A stretch of 64,000 nt of DNA from Cristatella mucedo (lineage: Eukaryota; Bryozoa; Phylactolaemata; Cristatellidae), in assembly GCA_009760855.2 (NCBI GenBank), contig WPIO01000006.1, positions 2,964,501 through 3,028,500 of the forward strand. The letters are read 5' to 3'. The notes beneath the pieces are model-generated. The model searched no databases, was not told where the DNA came from, and was given only the letters and a program-made list of their open reading frames with translations. Position numbers and translations under genes: made by a program. Positions 20,380 to 31,848 of this stretch are shown here, in pieces; within the stretch, counting starts at the first letter, position 1; each line of letters starts with the position of its first letter.

Positions 20380-21070
20380 TTGCCAGTGAACGCATCACAT
20401 AATCAAACCAGCCTGAGAGTATCTTGCGTATTTTTCTGTTCCAAAACACAGTAGTTGCTGACACTTTAGAGAAACTAAAAACTCAGAAATCGTGGGAAAA
20501 TGCAGCACAGTAAAAAGTGTTCAATTTATATTAAGCATACTTACCAAATGACCCTTTTTAGCGATAAATGCACTGGACACATTTTCGCGGGTTGACTTAA
20601 AATTTGACCTTGGTGTCTTTTTTATGTCATGCATTGCGAGTTTAACTTTACAAGCCCTTAAGAGACTCATTTTTTTATACGTATACTTGTCTTTTAAGTT
20701 CCAGGTTCAGCGGCGGCGATTGATAAACTTAACACCTGCCCGTAGATGTTCGGAGCTGGAAGTTAACCGATTTACTTAAACTAAATGATACTAAAAGATA
20801 TAGTCTTTGTTTGATGTAAAATTAAGACGGAAATAATTTAATTTGTAACCCTATTTAAATGTACGTGTATGACGAGCACAGACGAATGCTCGTCATTTAG
20901 GTTTCCATATGACGCTGATATTTTTAGACTGCCTCCACATCTAGACAGAATTTTTGATCAGTTTCCAAGATTAAAGGACCACTTACCGTTTTGTATCGCT
21001 GTAGACTGTATTTCCTCTTACTTCTGTAAAGTTACATTACGGCGACAAGTATTGAAAGCACCTCTAAGAT
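20380..21070. other. AT-rich, no supported gene
   Basis: The open frame at 20,869-21,072 has no recognised domain and directly precedes an old LINE fragment; it may be chance or a degraded LINE part. Confidence 0.35.
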
Positions 21071-21074
21071 AATC

Positions 21075-21330
21075 TGTACAGTTTCAGCAGTCGGTAATGA
21101 ATATTGCCGCTAGATTGGTCTGTAAGTACAACAAAGTCAGTCACATTCTACCTTTCAATGGAAGCTGTTGAGGTACTCGTCGGTCAGCAGATACAAAGAA
21201 AGATTCATTTTTTTACCCAGCAAGGCTCAAAATAGCTTCATTCACAATGCTTTCCTGGTGAATGCACTCAATTTAGCCTGTTCGAGCTTTGAGTCCTTTA
21301 AGCTTAGGTGTATTTTCATCACTAATTGTG
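21075..21330 (+). mobile_element. Old LINE B-like fragment
   Basis: Translation gives MNIAARLVCKYNKVSHILPF, homologous to the MNMAARLVFKSQRLEHVSPL segment of the 29.1 kb copy. It continues through a Q-IQ.K patch before frameshifts accumulate. It is strongly diverged and older than the other family B copies. Confidence 0.6.
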
Positions 21331-23800
21331 GTTATTGAAAAAGCTTTTCGGCTGGTAATGCATTGGTTCTGGAACACATTGGCACACTTCTGGCACTTCT
21401 CTGATTCACATTCCTGATTGACTTTGACATTTGCATTGACACCCAAGTAATGCTTACTAATAGGCTATTTGACCTTCGTCAAAACAGCCATTCATATCCG
21501 AAAGCAGGCACTCGCTCGACATAACGCGTGGCTTATCGGGGTGGGGGCTGCTGTCCAGCAGTACCTTCACTAAGCACTACGGGTTTTTCATTGATTGTGA
21601 AGGAATTTTAACGACGTCATCGGACACCGAACCATGTAATTCTTTTGATTCCACAAGGCGACAGTGTTTTTATAGCACTTTTTACAACTACAGGATCTAT
21701 ATGTATTTACACGGCTCTCTAACAACCGAGGCTTGTTTGTACATGCTAGCGTCTCTTTTGATAAGAGACCAACTTTGGTTCAATTTTATTTAGTTACCTT
21801 CTCCGTCTCATTTTCTGTGTTTCCATAGTTTAGACCATTTAATAGTCGGCCGTACTTTTCCAGAGCTGAAGGTGATGTGTAAATAAATATAACGACTCCC
21901 AGGAAAACGCGCCATTTGAGACTAAGCTTATATTAGTCGCAGAGAAAAGCAGGCATAAGTTACTTAAACTGCACAAAAGTGTGCTTCATTGCGTTATTAT
22001 TTTGTGTAACACTTTGTAGTAACCCGCTATAATTAGTAGTATCATATTCGTTGATAGAAAGCAGTGTAGTTGATTCGGAGGTACAAACACCGGTTCGCTG
22101 TCGCTTAGCAATTACTAATTTTACGAATGTCCATGTAAACGTTGCTATGCTTCAATGACGCCACGTTTTAGATGGCTTTTATGCAAGTTCTGACTCTGAT
22201 GATCGTGACACTAAGCTTAGCTTCCGCGACACTCTGCAGTAACCGCGCCACAAACGGTGAGAAAAAGCTTATTCTTCCTTGAGACCAATTCTGTACTGGC
22301 TACTGTAAGTATTTATAGCATCTTTCGTAAATTAAGGTTTTTTTATCCGTCCTGACCGTATACCATCTCTTGGATGATTTAACCTAGCATCCTTTGATAA
22401 TTTACAGAAAAATAGCTGACGATGTAAAATTGTCCTTAACTGAGAATTGCTGTTGGAACTGACATGGATTACTTATACGCGCTACAAGATACAATGGCAT
22501 TACTCAAGCTATTTTAACTAAATTCCAATAACTAGAGGTTTAATGTTAGCCTATAAAAGAGCGAAGTAGCGTCCACAATTTTGTCGATAAATGGTTATGA
22601 GATTTAGACGCCTTAAATTTCAAATTAAACAAACAGTGAAAATCACGAATTCATGTTTTCTGCAAAGTTTCTTACGATGCGTTTGAGTATTAAATGAAAT
22701 TTTTGCGATAAATTTAGACGGCCTAAATTCTGCATATACCTTCGGTGTGTAACTAAAGACTAGATGCCCAGCGGTAGGCTGATACCTATTGCTTGTGGTC
22801 AATTATCGTCGTATGCTTCTTGAAAGTGTGGGCCAAAAACAGTCACCAAAACAAATAAAATAAAAACCAAAAGATACACGTTTAATACGCCAGAAGACTG
22901 TAGTATTGGCTTGAAGATCCAATGTCTAGTCAGACACAGGTATCGTAGCTCTGCAGGTCCACGAATTGGTGACATCCGTCGAGACTTCTGAAAATATCTT
23001 CTTGCAGGTCTTCCTGACTGTTCACTAAGACGCTTAGAGCTAATTCCGAACAGGGTATTTGCCTCAGCCTTCTTGAGAACTTCCCAGCTTTAGGATTTTA
23101 TAACTGTTGCATCTTTCACTGGCTTCAATTCAAGCAATGTTTTTTTATTTGAATTTTAGGTGCAATGCAATGCTATTCAGATGCAACGTTATTTTATTTG
23201 ATGCAAACAAATATCAATGCATGTTAAGTATGCATACATTTGTAAATTGTTGCATTTAGTTTACGGCAATCCCATTTAATTTCACGTTATCTCCTTTGAC
23301 CTCACCAATCGCAAGTGCTTCCTCCTCGATGCTACAACTTGCATGTCCTGCATCTCCGTATCTTCCCGTCCTATTAGTGGTGCCTCTAAGCAATCCTAAT
23401 GCATCTTCTGTTGCTATGCTCGTGCAACCTCAAATTCTCTATTGGCTGATTATACCTCTGAATCTTATGACATTCAGAGCGAATACAAAAACTCACACGC
23501 TTCTCAAAATATATAATTCATGTGTCTAACTAGGTTTTTAAAATGTTAATGTAATTGAAGTCACAGAAAGAAACTTTAGCTCTAGAGTGAGATGGAGATT
23601 TTTTATAGTTATTATTATTACTGTGAGTGACATCGACTCGGGTAGGATATGAAGGCCCAGTCAATATGTGTATATTAAAGCACGTATCTACACAGGATGT
23701 AAGTAATTAGTGCTGCTAAAATGATGTTTGGATTATTATTAACTGTTCATCCGACCACGAAGGGTTAGCTGGCTTGTAAAACGGACGGATCTCCTATGCA
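21330..23800. other. Long AT-rich stretch, nothing recognised
   Basis: About 2.5 kb with only short open frames (22,620-22,802 minus; 23,296-23,529 plus) lacking domains. No tRNA, LINE or SINE landmark was recognised by eye. Confidence 0.5.
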
Positions 23801-23809
23801 TGCCGCCCC

Positions 23810-23958
23810 TAACCATGTTATTCTTCTTGTTTATTGAGCATGCTACTATTAACCATTTGATCGTGCTTCCTTTGCAGCTAATGTAAAGTGCCGAAAAAGA
23901 GATTGAGTTCACTGGGGACGCTTTATCAAATGTATTATTATTATTATTGTTATTTGTT
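23810..23958 (+). mobile_element. LINE A 3'-tail fragment
   Basis: GCCCCTAACCATGTTATTC ... TTTGCAGCTAATGTAAAGTGCC ... GGGGACGCTTTATCAAATG and a (TTA)n end. It matches the 3' untranslated region of family A. Confidence 0.8.
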
Positions 23959-24239
23959 TAGTTGTGCAATTCTACCCAAGATTCGTTTGCTTCCAACCAA
24001 AAAATAGACTAATATTTTTGAAGTCTTGTTAAGTTTGTTCCGAAGAACCTGGTTTCTCCTAACTCCAAGCACTTTAAAAATTAAAGCAAGAGGAGCGATT
24101 ACCAAGGGTTAACTACATGCACTGTGTCATTCTTGGGCAAGCACTGCAAAAGCACACAAGTATTATTCAAATACCAACAAGCCAAAGCACACAAAATACA
24201 TCGTAGGCAACGGTTTGTGGAAAGTTTTATTATTAACAT

Positions 24240-25900
24240 GCACTGAATCATGCACAGGTAAGCGCGCGCATCGTATAGAAAAATTACAATTGCACAAAGG
24301 TGAAGGTAAAGCTGAGCAAAACAGGTGTTTCTTAAGTTGCTCCTTAAATAATTCAAGTAAATTCCGGTTGTGAAAGAAACGTGAAACGATTTCTAGACTT
24401 TCGGTACATGTAAACTGTAGGCTTGACTACTGAGAGACTTAAGTTTAGTCTGAGGAGCGGCAATATGAATTGAAACCGAGGAGCACACTGGAAGAGCGAG
24501 GAGGTCGAACAAGTAGGCAGTTCAGACAAACCTTAGCAATAGGAGCGATGGACAGTGCGTCAGTAGAAGCAGCCCAAGCAGAATTTGAACGATCACTGCT
24601 CGAATTCTGAGCGGGCCTTGAAATATGCCCGAGCGATCACTTCGAACCCGAGTGATCACTTCGAATTTTTCGTTTCGGAAAGCTTGAACTGGCGCGAGAC
24701 TGAAGTCATCTAGACTCGACGCTACAAGCTAATTAAACTGAATTACTAGTGTCTTAGCTGACTAAATTCGGGATTTTGTTAGCGCTAAAATTAAGCGGAC
24801 TTGACAACGGAGACAACCGCCTCTTAAGATGACCAGACGTTTTGCAATAGCACGCCCTAACTACTGGCAGGCCTCGCTGGTATGATGCAAGGTTGAACCG
24901 CTGTTGAGGGCGTGGTCTTTCAACTTAATTAAGGGTGAAAGTAGGCTTGACAGTAACTGCTAGCTTCGTCGTGTCGTAGTTAAGCAGAGAAAATTATAGG
25001 CTAACCAAGTGCAAATGTCATAGGTGCAGACTGCAGGGGAATAGCGTTAAACGATTCCAGAGTAATCGAGTATTTCGGATGTAGCACATCTCGTAAAAGG
25101 CTCGACGTATAGATGAAGCTGGGAGTAGTCAGCGTATAAATGAAATCCAGTGATGTGATTAATAATGCAATTGAGCTGTAAGGATAGTATAGCTAATGAA
25201 AAGAAGGGTTCTAAGAATGGGCAACGTTGTCAGCGAAATCTAGGCGCGTCGAGAGGCAAACCTGAAGATCAATTGCTTTGGGCTCTGCAAACAGATCTAG
25301 GAAAACTTGCTGGGATGTCCACACTTGAACAGGATCGTCCAAAACGTCACTGAAAATCCGAAATAGATGAGTTTCTGTGTATTGATCAGCTTTAGGTTCA
25401 GTTTGGAACTGGCAGGCAAGATCTGATGATCTGATGCAATCCTGTAGATGCTTGGCCACTACTCATGTAACTGACTTGGATAAGAATCTCAGAAGGCAGT
25501 CTCGATCCAAGTTGCTCGGGCTCGCACAATCTAGGGACGGTTTCTTAAGGAATGGTTTGACAAAGGGTGCTTTTGAGAGGCAGGAATTCACCAGTAGTTA
25601 ATGATTTATTTAAATTATCTGCTACTGCGGGCACCACCAGCAGGTCTAAGCAGCTCGTGAGAAGAACTGCTGAGACTGGGTCTGGAGAAGTGGCGGTCTT
25701 TTGAGTATGCCTGACAGATAAAGTGACGAGTTCAATAAAGGGAGGAATGAAGCAAGCTGGACGAAGAGAAGGGCGATGTGAGGACGCAGTCTGGTAAATA
25801 CGACGGTCACAGGTCACACGGTCACAGCGTCCGTGGTTTTTCCTCCAAAAGAATTTAGAGACACCCCGTGCTAAGCCACCAACGGAGTTTTGTCTCAACG
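24240..25900 (-). mobile_element. LINE C, RT-containing fragment
   Basis: Minus-strand translation follows CR1-like RT order. 25,800-25,560 has TSPDPVSAVLLTSCLDLL and LNKSLTTGEF. 25,459-25,211 has SSDLACQFQTEPKA, an ETHLFRIFSDVLD block and VFLDL (RT motif A, L-D). 25,150-25,100 has GFHLYADYSQLHLYVEP, where the catalytic YADD box has become YADY. Near 24,430-24,380 the KLKSLSSQAYSLHVPKV segment corresponds to the C-terminal domain in family A. Stops and frameshifts are frequent. It lies upstream of the receptor gene. Confidence 0.7.
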
Positions 25901-27490
25901 GCTAGAATTAAAATAGTATTAAAAGATACAACTGCAGTATAAAGCTACAGAACATTATATTTTTGAGTTACTGTCCTTTGGTTTGACTGTTAATCTATGC
26001 AATTTGGACTTTGCCTTAGCAATAATGGATTCTTACGACACACCATAATCCTCAAATGCTAATTGTCTCGACTTTTTTGGTAACCCTTCACGAGTGCTCT
26101 TCGTAGTCCATACTTGATACATGTCAGTCGTAAATCAGAGGGTGTCAGGGCTGAGATGGACCTGTCGTTTAATCAGAGGTGCACATTTATCTAGGATGCT
26201 TGCTACCCCGCCGTATTGTATCATCAAATCAAAAATTTAAGGTCAGTTGGAGGGTAAACAGGACGGGCAGGGGACGCAAGTCCGCTAAGAACAGAATCAA
26301 CAACGCGAGACTTTAAGTTTCTTGACTAACATGTACGTTTGAATGTCTAAGCTAACATACCAGACGACGGGCGCAGTGAAATGCCAGCACGGCAAGATGC
26401 CCAGAAAGTCATGCTGACGGTAGCGCTCAATTGGGTGCAGTCGCGCGCTAGGATATGGCAAAGAGCGAAGCGTTTTTACGTGCGGGGGCTTGAAAGTGAA
26501 CACGGAGGCAGAAAGACGCCGTTTAGCCGGCCGTGCGGCCAGGGAGTAGCGCAGCTCAAATCCGGGGCTTTACGGACACTCAAGCAAGTATTCGCTAGCC
26601 CTCGGCCCAGTAGGCTCGCCCCTTCCTCGTAGTGCACCAGTAGACTTTTCCTCGGGTGCTAGTGGAGCTGCCGGCTTGACGCAGAGGCGCTCCCGTTCTG
26701 GATAGCGTGAGCCACGTTGCACCAGCAGGCCTCACCTAGAATATTTCCGCCGCTACGCTCCGCCATGCGCTTAATAGTGCGATGAAGCTGCTCAACGATG
26801 TAGCGATAGCACGTAAGCTGAAAACAGTTGTTGTCGCAACCAATTCTGCAACCGTATTCGGCCGGCTACGAATTTCTCCTAGTCTCTTGTATCTATGTGT
26901 GCTGAACACGGATATAACTATCAATTTTCTTATTGCCCTCGCTTTGAACGTATTTCATACAATTCACTTTCTGTTTCTCCGTGTAAATTTATCCAGTAGG
27001 ACTGCAAAAACATCTCAAATAAGCCTAGACGGATGACATATTCCATCCCATTCCATAATATCACCATGCACACATAAACCAGAGTTGATTGCATCATTTT
27101 CGGATGCAAGTTTTAAATGGCCAGCCGCCGCTCAAGCGCGGCTGATGACAGCCCGACCGAATGTCAGACTCGGCTCCCACCTACCAGGCCCGGGTGGAGG
27201 TGGCAGCTGCCACAACTGCCACGCTCTGGCATCGCCTCAGCTTCTTAAGTAAAGAAGGCATATCGTCTATGCTTGGGATACGAGGTGGGTGACCAAGACC
27301 AGCATCGGGTCCCGCATACACGCTGCGCTATATGTCCACCACAGCTTTGATGGTGGTTGAATGGCAAAAGACCACCAATGCTTTTTGTAGTCCTCGTGGT
27401 GTGGAGAGAGCCGAGCAACCACATAAATGACTGTTATTTCTGCTGGTTCGTCTCCTCTTTCCGGCGGAAAAACGAGGCAAAAGTAATCTA
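25900..27490. other. No supported gene; GC-rich island
   Basis: 26,380-26,760 and 27,120-27,440 are GC-richer than the surroundings and contain short open frames on both strands (e.g. 26,381-26,632), none with a recognisable domain. Possibly old transposon sequence. Confidence 0.35.
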
Positions 27491-27539
27491 GAATAGTCCA
27501 CTAAATCATTCCGTCTGCATTGAGACCAGTTCCTCGTGG

Positions 27540-28090
27540 CGTGGGACTTCCTATTCCAGAACCTCCAGCCGAATATTCTCTTGATTCATCTGATGAAGAC
27601 AAGGGTGAGCCGATCAGCTCTTCTGCTGGTACGTCAGCATGCAGTGATCCCGATCTCTGGCTGCGGTACATCATCAATCCCACATAGAAGAATGTAGAAA
27701 GAACTAAATAACCTGGTTCGGGATTTAGATTTACTCAATAACACGGCAGAATGGCTAAGATCAAGACTCCAACAACAGAATTTTCTCGAAGACTATGCCA
27801 CAATTACTTTATATCTAAAGCGCCACCAGCACTTGGAGTATTTCTTCAGAAAGGAAAGTAGTATGGTATTTAGTTCCGATATTGAGGGCTTCATGAATGT
27901 TTCACAAGTCACTCATAACCCACAAGAATGAAGACTATTTGTACACTCATCTAAACTGAATCTTAAGGCTGTGCTTTTGCACAATGGAAACCGTCTTCCG
28001 TCCATTCCAGTAGTGCATGCTGTCCACATAAAAGAGACATACACAAATTTAAAGCGGCTACTGAATTACTTGAATGTCCACTCGCGGTAA
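27540..28090 (+). pseudogene. Mobile-element-associated ORF fragment, unknown function
   Basis: From 27,713 an almost continuous frame of 125 codons ends at TAA 28,088-28,090, interrupted by one TGA at about 27,929 where a Trp codon would fit (HNPQE-stop-RLFV). Segments such as RDLDL, KRHQHLEYFF, SSKLNLKAVLLHNGN and HAVHIKETY match, from memory, a protein seen in many repetitive loci of invertebrate genomes; I cannot name its element. The preceding acidic stretch (SLDSSDEDKGEP, 27,577-27,615) is in another frame, implying a frameshift. It has no intron context linking it to the receptor gene. Confidence 0.5.
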
Positions 28091-28750
28091 TTCCTACGGT
28101 GTTAGAGACAACGGAATCTTAAGAATAAAAAAAGTTACAGCTCTATTGTTAGAGTCCACTCCTCCCGGCCCAAGTCCTGTCTCTCTTCACGACAAATGAT
28201 TTGATAAAAGCTGAAACTATATAGCTAAAATCTTAATATAGAACCATTTGCATATTTTAAACGACTACTCGCCGAAGAATTAAGCTCGATATGTATTGAA
28301 TGTTCAATTAATCTGTTGTATCTTTTTTCTGCAAGTCTGAAATCGCGTCTTGGAATAACAACTTTCGGCACAATTATAAGAAGATAAGTGTGTACCCTAC
28401 TTTTACAGGTCAAGCTGAATTTAACAGCTAGTTCAAATTTGACCAAATGTTCTACACATGGGAGTTTTTTTATCAGCAATAGGTCAAACATTTTACGCTG
28501 TTAGCATCTAATTTAGCTATGAGACTCTTCTACCATTAGAAATTTAAACGTGTATCTGCTATGCGTGACATATAATAATTATTATAACTCAATTGTCACA
28601 GCATACGGAGAAAACTAGAAGTCAAGCGAGCAATTCCTTCTCGAGGAGGCGAGATTGTAATGTCATCAGACCATCTTTCAACTTGCTACTTAACCGCTTC
28701 TGCAAAGAACGAAATACCGTTGTTATCGCAGACTGCCGATCGTGAGATTC
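28090..28750. other. AT-rich, no recognised feature
   Basis: The minus-strand open frame at 28,225-28,491 has no domain. Confidence 0.4.
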
Positions 28751-28754
28751 ATGT

Positions 28755-29035
28755 AAGACAAGTATCTCCGTCTGTAACTCTATAATGCCACAATGACTAA
28801 GTGGGTGTCACACAGGGGTGTTTTCTTTAGCTTACTCGAAGCCTAGACGACGTCGGGTACGCATAAAGAAACCGCGAGACTTCGTTTCGCGGAGCAAGGA
28901 AAAAGCGAGAAGCATTGCTGTGTAGCAAGGGCAGTCGAGGACGTCAGACAGGCAAACCAAACGGAAGACGGTTAGAAATGCAGAGAGACACAGATGGAGA
29001 AAGATGCGACAGAAGAACATAGCCTTTGGTCAGTT
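28755..29035 (-). mobile_element. LINE B 3' fragment, head-to-head with the next copy
   Basis: Begins with the reverse complement of the family B 3' end (TATCTCCGTCTGTAACTCTATAA) and reads back through FSLLRETKS..F.MR...RLG, matching 29,580-29,640. Its truncated 5' end faces the truncated 5' end of the plus-strand copy that starts only about 45 bases further right. Confidence 0.75.
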
Positions 29036-29079
29036 CAAGCTGCACAATAATTACATTTTGTTCAATCAAACGTAACCAT

Positions 29080-29735
29080 GTTCATGCGATTATTGTAATT
29101 CCCTTTTGGCTGGGCTACCAAAGAAAGCTATTAGGCCACTGCAGCTGGCTATGAATATGGCTGCAAGGCTTGTCTTCAAGTCTCAGAGGTTGGAGCACGT
29201 GTCTCCTTTGCTAAAAGAGCTAGGGTGGATGCCGGTTGATCAACAGATACAAAACAAAGTTCTTACGCTGACCCACAAGGCCCGCCAAGGCTTGGCTCTT
29301 TCGTACGTATCTGAACTGCTGCGCCAGTTTCAGCCTCCTCGTGTCCTCAGGTCCTGTATGGACAATAAAGTGGCTGTTCCATTCCTCCACTTAAAGACCT
29401 TTGGCGACAGAGGCTTTAGCTCTGCAGGTTCTAGACTGAGGAACTCACTTCTACAATTCTTAGGCAATGACAACTACTTTCCTGCTGCCGACTTTGGCTC
29501 ATCGTTTTCAGCGGTCCTGGGCTGCTACTTCCATGTTACTCACTACCTCAACTGCTCTCCTGACTCAGCTATGCTTCCCACTTTCTCTTTGTTGCGTGAG
29601 ACGAAGTCTTTTGGCTACCGAATGCGTAGCGAAAGCCGCTTAGGCTGTGATTGGGCTATACAAAATTATCCCGCGTTACACCCACGTAGTCTTTGTGGCT
29701 TTGTGGAGTTGTAGACGGAGGTACATTACATGTAG
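29080..29735 (+). mobile_element. LINE B, C-terminal RT region and 3' end
   Basis: The best family B copy in this region: a single open frame from DYCNSLLAGLPKKAI (29,088) through AARLVFKSQRLEHVSPLLKE to a TAG at 29,712-29,714, followed by AGACGGAGGTACATTACATG. It covers the post-RT C-terminal domain of a CR1/Jockey-like LINE, about 208 codons without a stop. The RT itself is truncated away. An intact frame suggests fairly recent insertion. Confidence 0.8.
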
Positions 29736-29739
29736 GAGC

Positions 29740-30235
29740 AGAGGACAGAGTCGCGGCTTCTAACAGCAGTCTCAGATTGCTATTATACTTCTTTTCATCT
29801 TGTGCTAGTAACAATGTTGCATGAGTGTTTTCCTTGTACAGCGACTTCTTGGCATACGTTATGAGCTCTCCATCGCCAATAATGTACCTTTACTTTAGCC
29901 AGATAAAATTCTTATTTTTATTTAAATTAATTTAATTTATACTTGACGTTCGTATGCTTTTACTGTTCTGTGAAAAAATTCACGTTGCTGCAATTTTTAT
30001 ATTGAATTAGATTTGTTGGTGGCATTGTACTAGAGATTGTTTGTCTCTGCCAATTTTTGTAAACTACGTGAAAGTAAATTTTCTGTGAACACGGTGGCTA
30101 CTGGCTTCTATTGGTAAGCTAGGCCTCGGAAAATGATTTTGCCCGTGTAACGATCCTGGCTCAGCTCTGTGAATTGAAGAAGTTTACCAGTAGTTATTCA
30201 GTTGTGTGACACTGGTTACGGTAACCTTTTTAAGA
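29740..30235. other. AT-rich, no recognised feature
   Basis: No exon or repeat recognised. Confidence 0.4.
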
Positions 30236-30375
30236 TGCCGAGCTGGTTTGGTCTAGCGGTTAAGGTGCTCGCCCCGACCAAGGTCTGACTGAGGTCGTGG
30301 GCTCGAGCCCCGAGGCATATGTGAAGCGCCTGAATAGAGATTAAGTTCTCTTGGGGCGCTATATTAATGAATTAT
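30236..30375 (+). mobile_element. tRNA-derived SINE A, copy 1
   Basis: tRNA-like head with A box TGGTCTAGCGGTTAAGGT (30,250) and B-box region GGTCGTGGGCTCGAGCCCC (30,293-30,311), then a 3' part TGAAGCGCCTGAATAGAGATTAAG..CTTGGGGCGCTATA that copies the LINE A 3' hairpin. Ends in AT-rich tail. Other copies: 51,995-52,140 (plus) and 40,095-40,242 (minus). Confidence 0.9.
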
Positions 30376-30527
30376 ATTTATATTTAATTATATTTATAAG
30401 AGCACCTGACTTTCGAAACTGTAACTGTAACTGTGCTGAGAAATATTTAAAGGCTTATGCAGTTGCACCACACACCAGTTCAGCTCAACCGCCAAAGTTT
30501 GTTTATGAGAAGTCCCGTCTGGTGAGG

Positions 30528-30722
30528 AAATAAATAAATAAATAAAAAATAAATACTAGCTGATTCAACAGCCTCTTTTATATAGCGAAAAAAGAGCCTT
30601 TACGGCTATCACCACTGCTTGCAGCGGCGATAAAGGATCGCCTACCGCAGGATTCGAACCCACGACCTCGAGACCGAGATTGCATAAAGCAACCGCCTTA
30701 CCTAGTGTGCCATCGTGGCTCA
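30528..30722 (-). mobile_element. SINE B, copy 2
   Basis: Reverse complement reads TGAGCCACGATGGCACACTAGGTAAGG..., B box GGTTCGAATCC intact, the GCAAGCAGTGGTGATAG body and a (TTTA)n tail (30,528-30,553 on the plus strand). The best-preserved internal promoter among the four copies, together with that at 35.6 kb. Confidence 0.85.
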
Positions 30723-30729
30723 CCAAAAA

Positions 30730-31578
30730 TACTGATTAGAGGTGCCTCGGGCAGCGAGCAAAGTGGCAGTACGCATCTCTGACTATACGACAGGACTGTC
30801 CCCGCAGACTCTTGACTTTTGGTTTACGACTGACCTCACGAAAAAATGAATAATAAATCAAGACTTGACGACGCCATCACCAACTTAAGACTCACTGGCC
30901 AGCGCTTGGCATTTGATGATTATTATTTTTAGGTTCAAATGTTGTGTTTAAGGAAAAGTGTAAATGTTTTGGAGAAGTAATGAAATCTCAGAGTGACAGG
31001 CCCAAAATGCTCATAATCACTCTCGACCATAACAGCCCAGGGGTAAGGCACTCACACTTTACGACCCCGGTAAAAGGTTCGAATCTTGCCACAGGCGATC
31101 CCTAATTGCACTGTGCAGCTGGTGAGGCACTCAGCCATGAAGGCATTTCTGCCACTAGATAAATGAGGCTCTTCCTTCAGCTAACCTCTAGTCTCAAACG
31201 TTATCCAGCAAGCATAGTGTTAGGTGATCCAAATGGCGACTTTGCAGAGGGCTTCTCAGAATTCTTCATAGGCAAGATAGAACGGTGGCTGGTAATAGTT
31301 GTGCTGCTTGTGCTACGTAGTGAACGGTCGTACTGCTGATGCTAGCCATAATAACACGAGACTATGCAAATTTAATTAGGATTTTTCCAAGCAGCCCCAA
31401 TCTTCATAAAGAGACAGGTTGGCATATTTTTGCATGAACTTATTAAATCACGATTGACCTGCGGTTAAAGTTTGAAAAAGCATCATATCGCATCTGGATT
31501 GCTCTGGTGGACTTTTGTGAATTTTTTGGGAATTATGTGAATTTTTTGTGATTGTTTTACTTTTATTATTTTCTGTAG
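30730..31578. other. Upstream flank or 5' intron of the receptor gene
   Basis: Ends with a pyrimidine-rich tract and TTCTGTAG acceptor at 31,578. No ATG-signal-peptide exon was identified, so the transcription start lies further left or was missed. Confidence 0.4.
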
Positions 31579-31848
31579 GAAAGCTGAGCTTCCAATCCGA
31601 CTTTGCATACCTTGCACTGTCGCTTGTGCCAGGAATTTCTGTGGAGTTGGAATGCTGTGTTAAAAGTGCTAGGCCATCAGTGTCGTGGACAATGAATGGC
31701 ATACCTCTGCAAGACAATATTGAATCATTAGCATTTTCCGAACAGCAACAGATCTTAACTACTTCTCTTGTGGGACTGTTCATGTGTGTGGCATCGGATA
31801 GCTACGCATCTATATACAAGACATTCAATATCACAACTAGGTATATAG
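31579..31848 (+). CDS. Receptor exon 1 found: Ig-like domain 1
   Basis: 270 bp, phase 1 at both ends, as is usual for a single-exon Ig domain. Acceptor TTATTTTCTGTAG, donor ATAG|GTAAGC. The translation has VELECCVK (B-strand Cys), VSWTMNG (C-strand Trp about 10 residues later) and GLFMCVAS (F-strand Cys; the usual Tyr two residues earlier is Phe), then a terminal strand ending in NITTRYI with an N-glycosylation sequon. Length of about 90 residues is normal for an Ig fold. A minus-strand open frame over it is a shadow. Confidence 0.8.

Noticed and set aside
30249-30311. tRNA gene (A and B boxes)
   Set aside because: The tRNA-like heads here and at 4.4, 30.6, 35.6, 40.2, 52.0 and 57.6 kb are followed by shared SINE bodies and tails and do not fold into complete tRNA cloverleaves.
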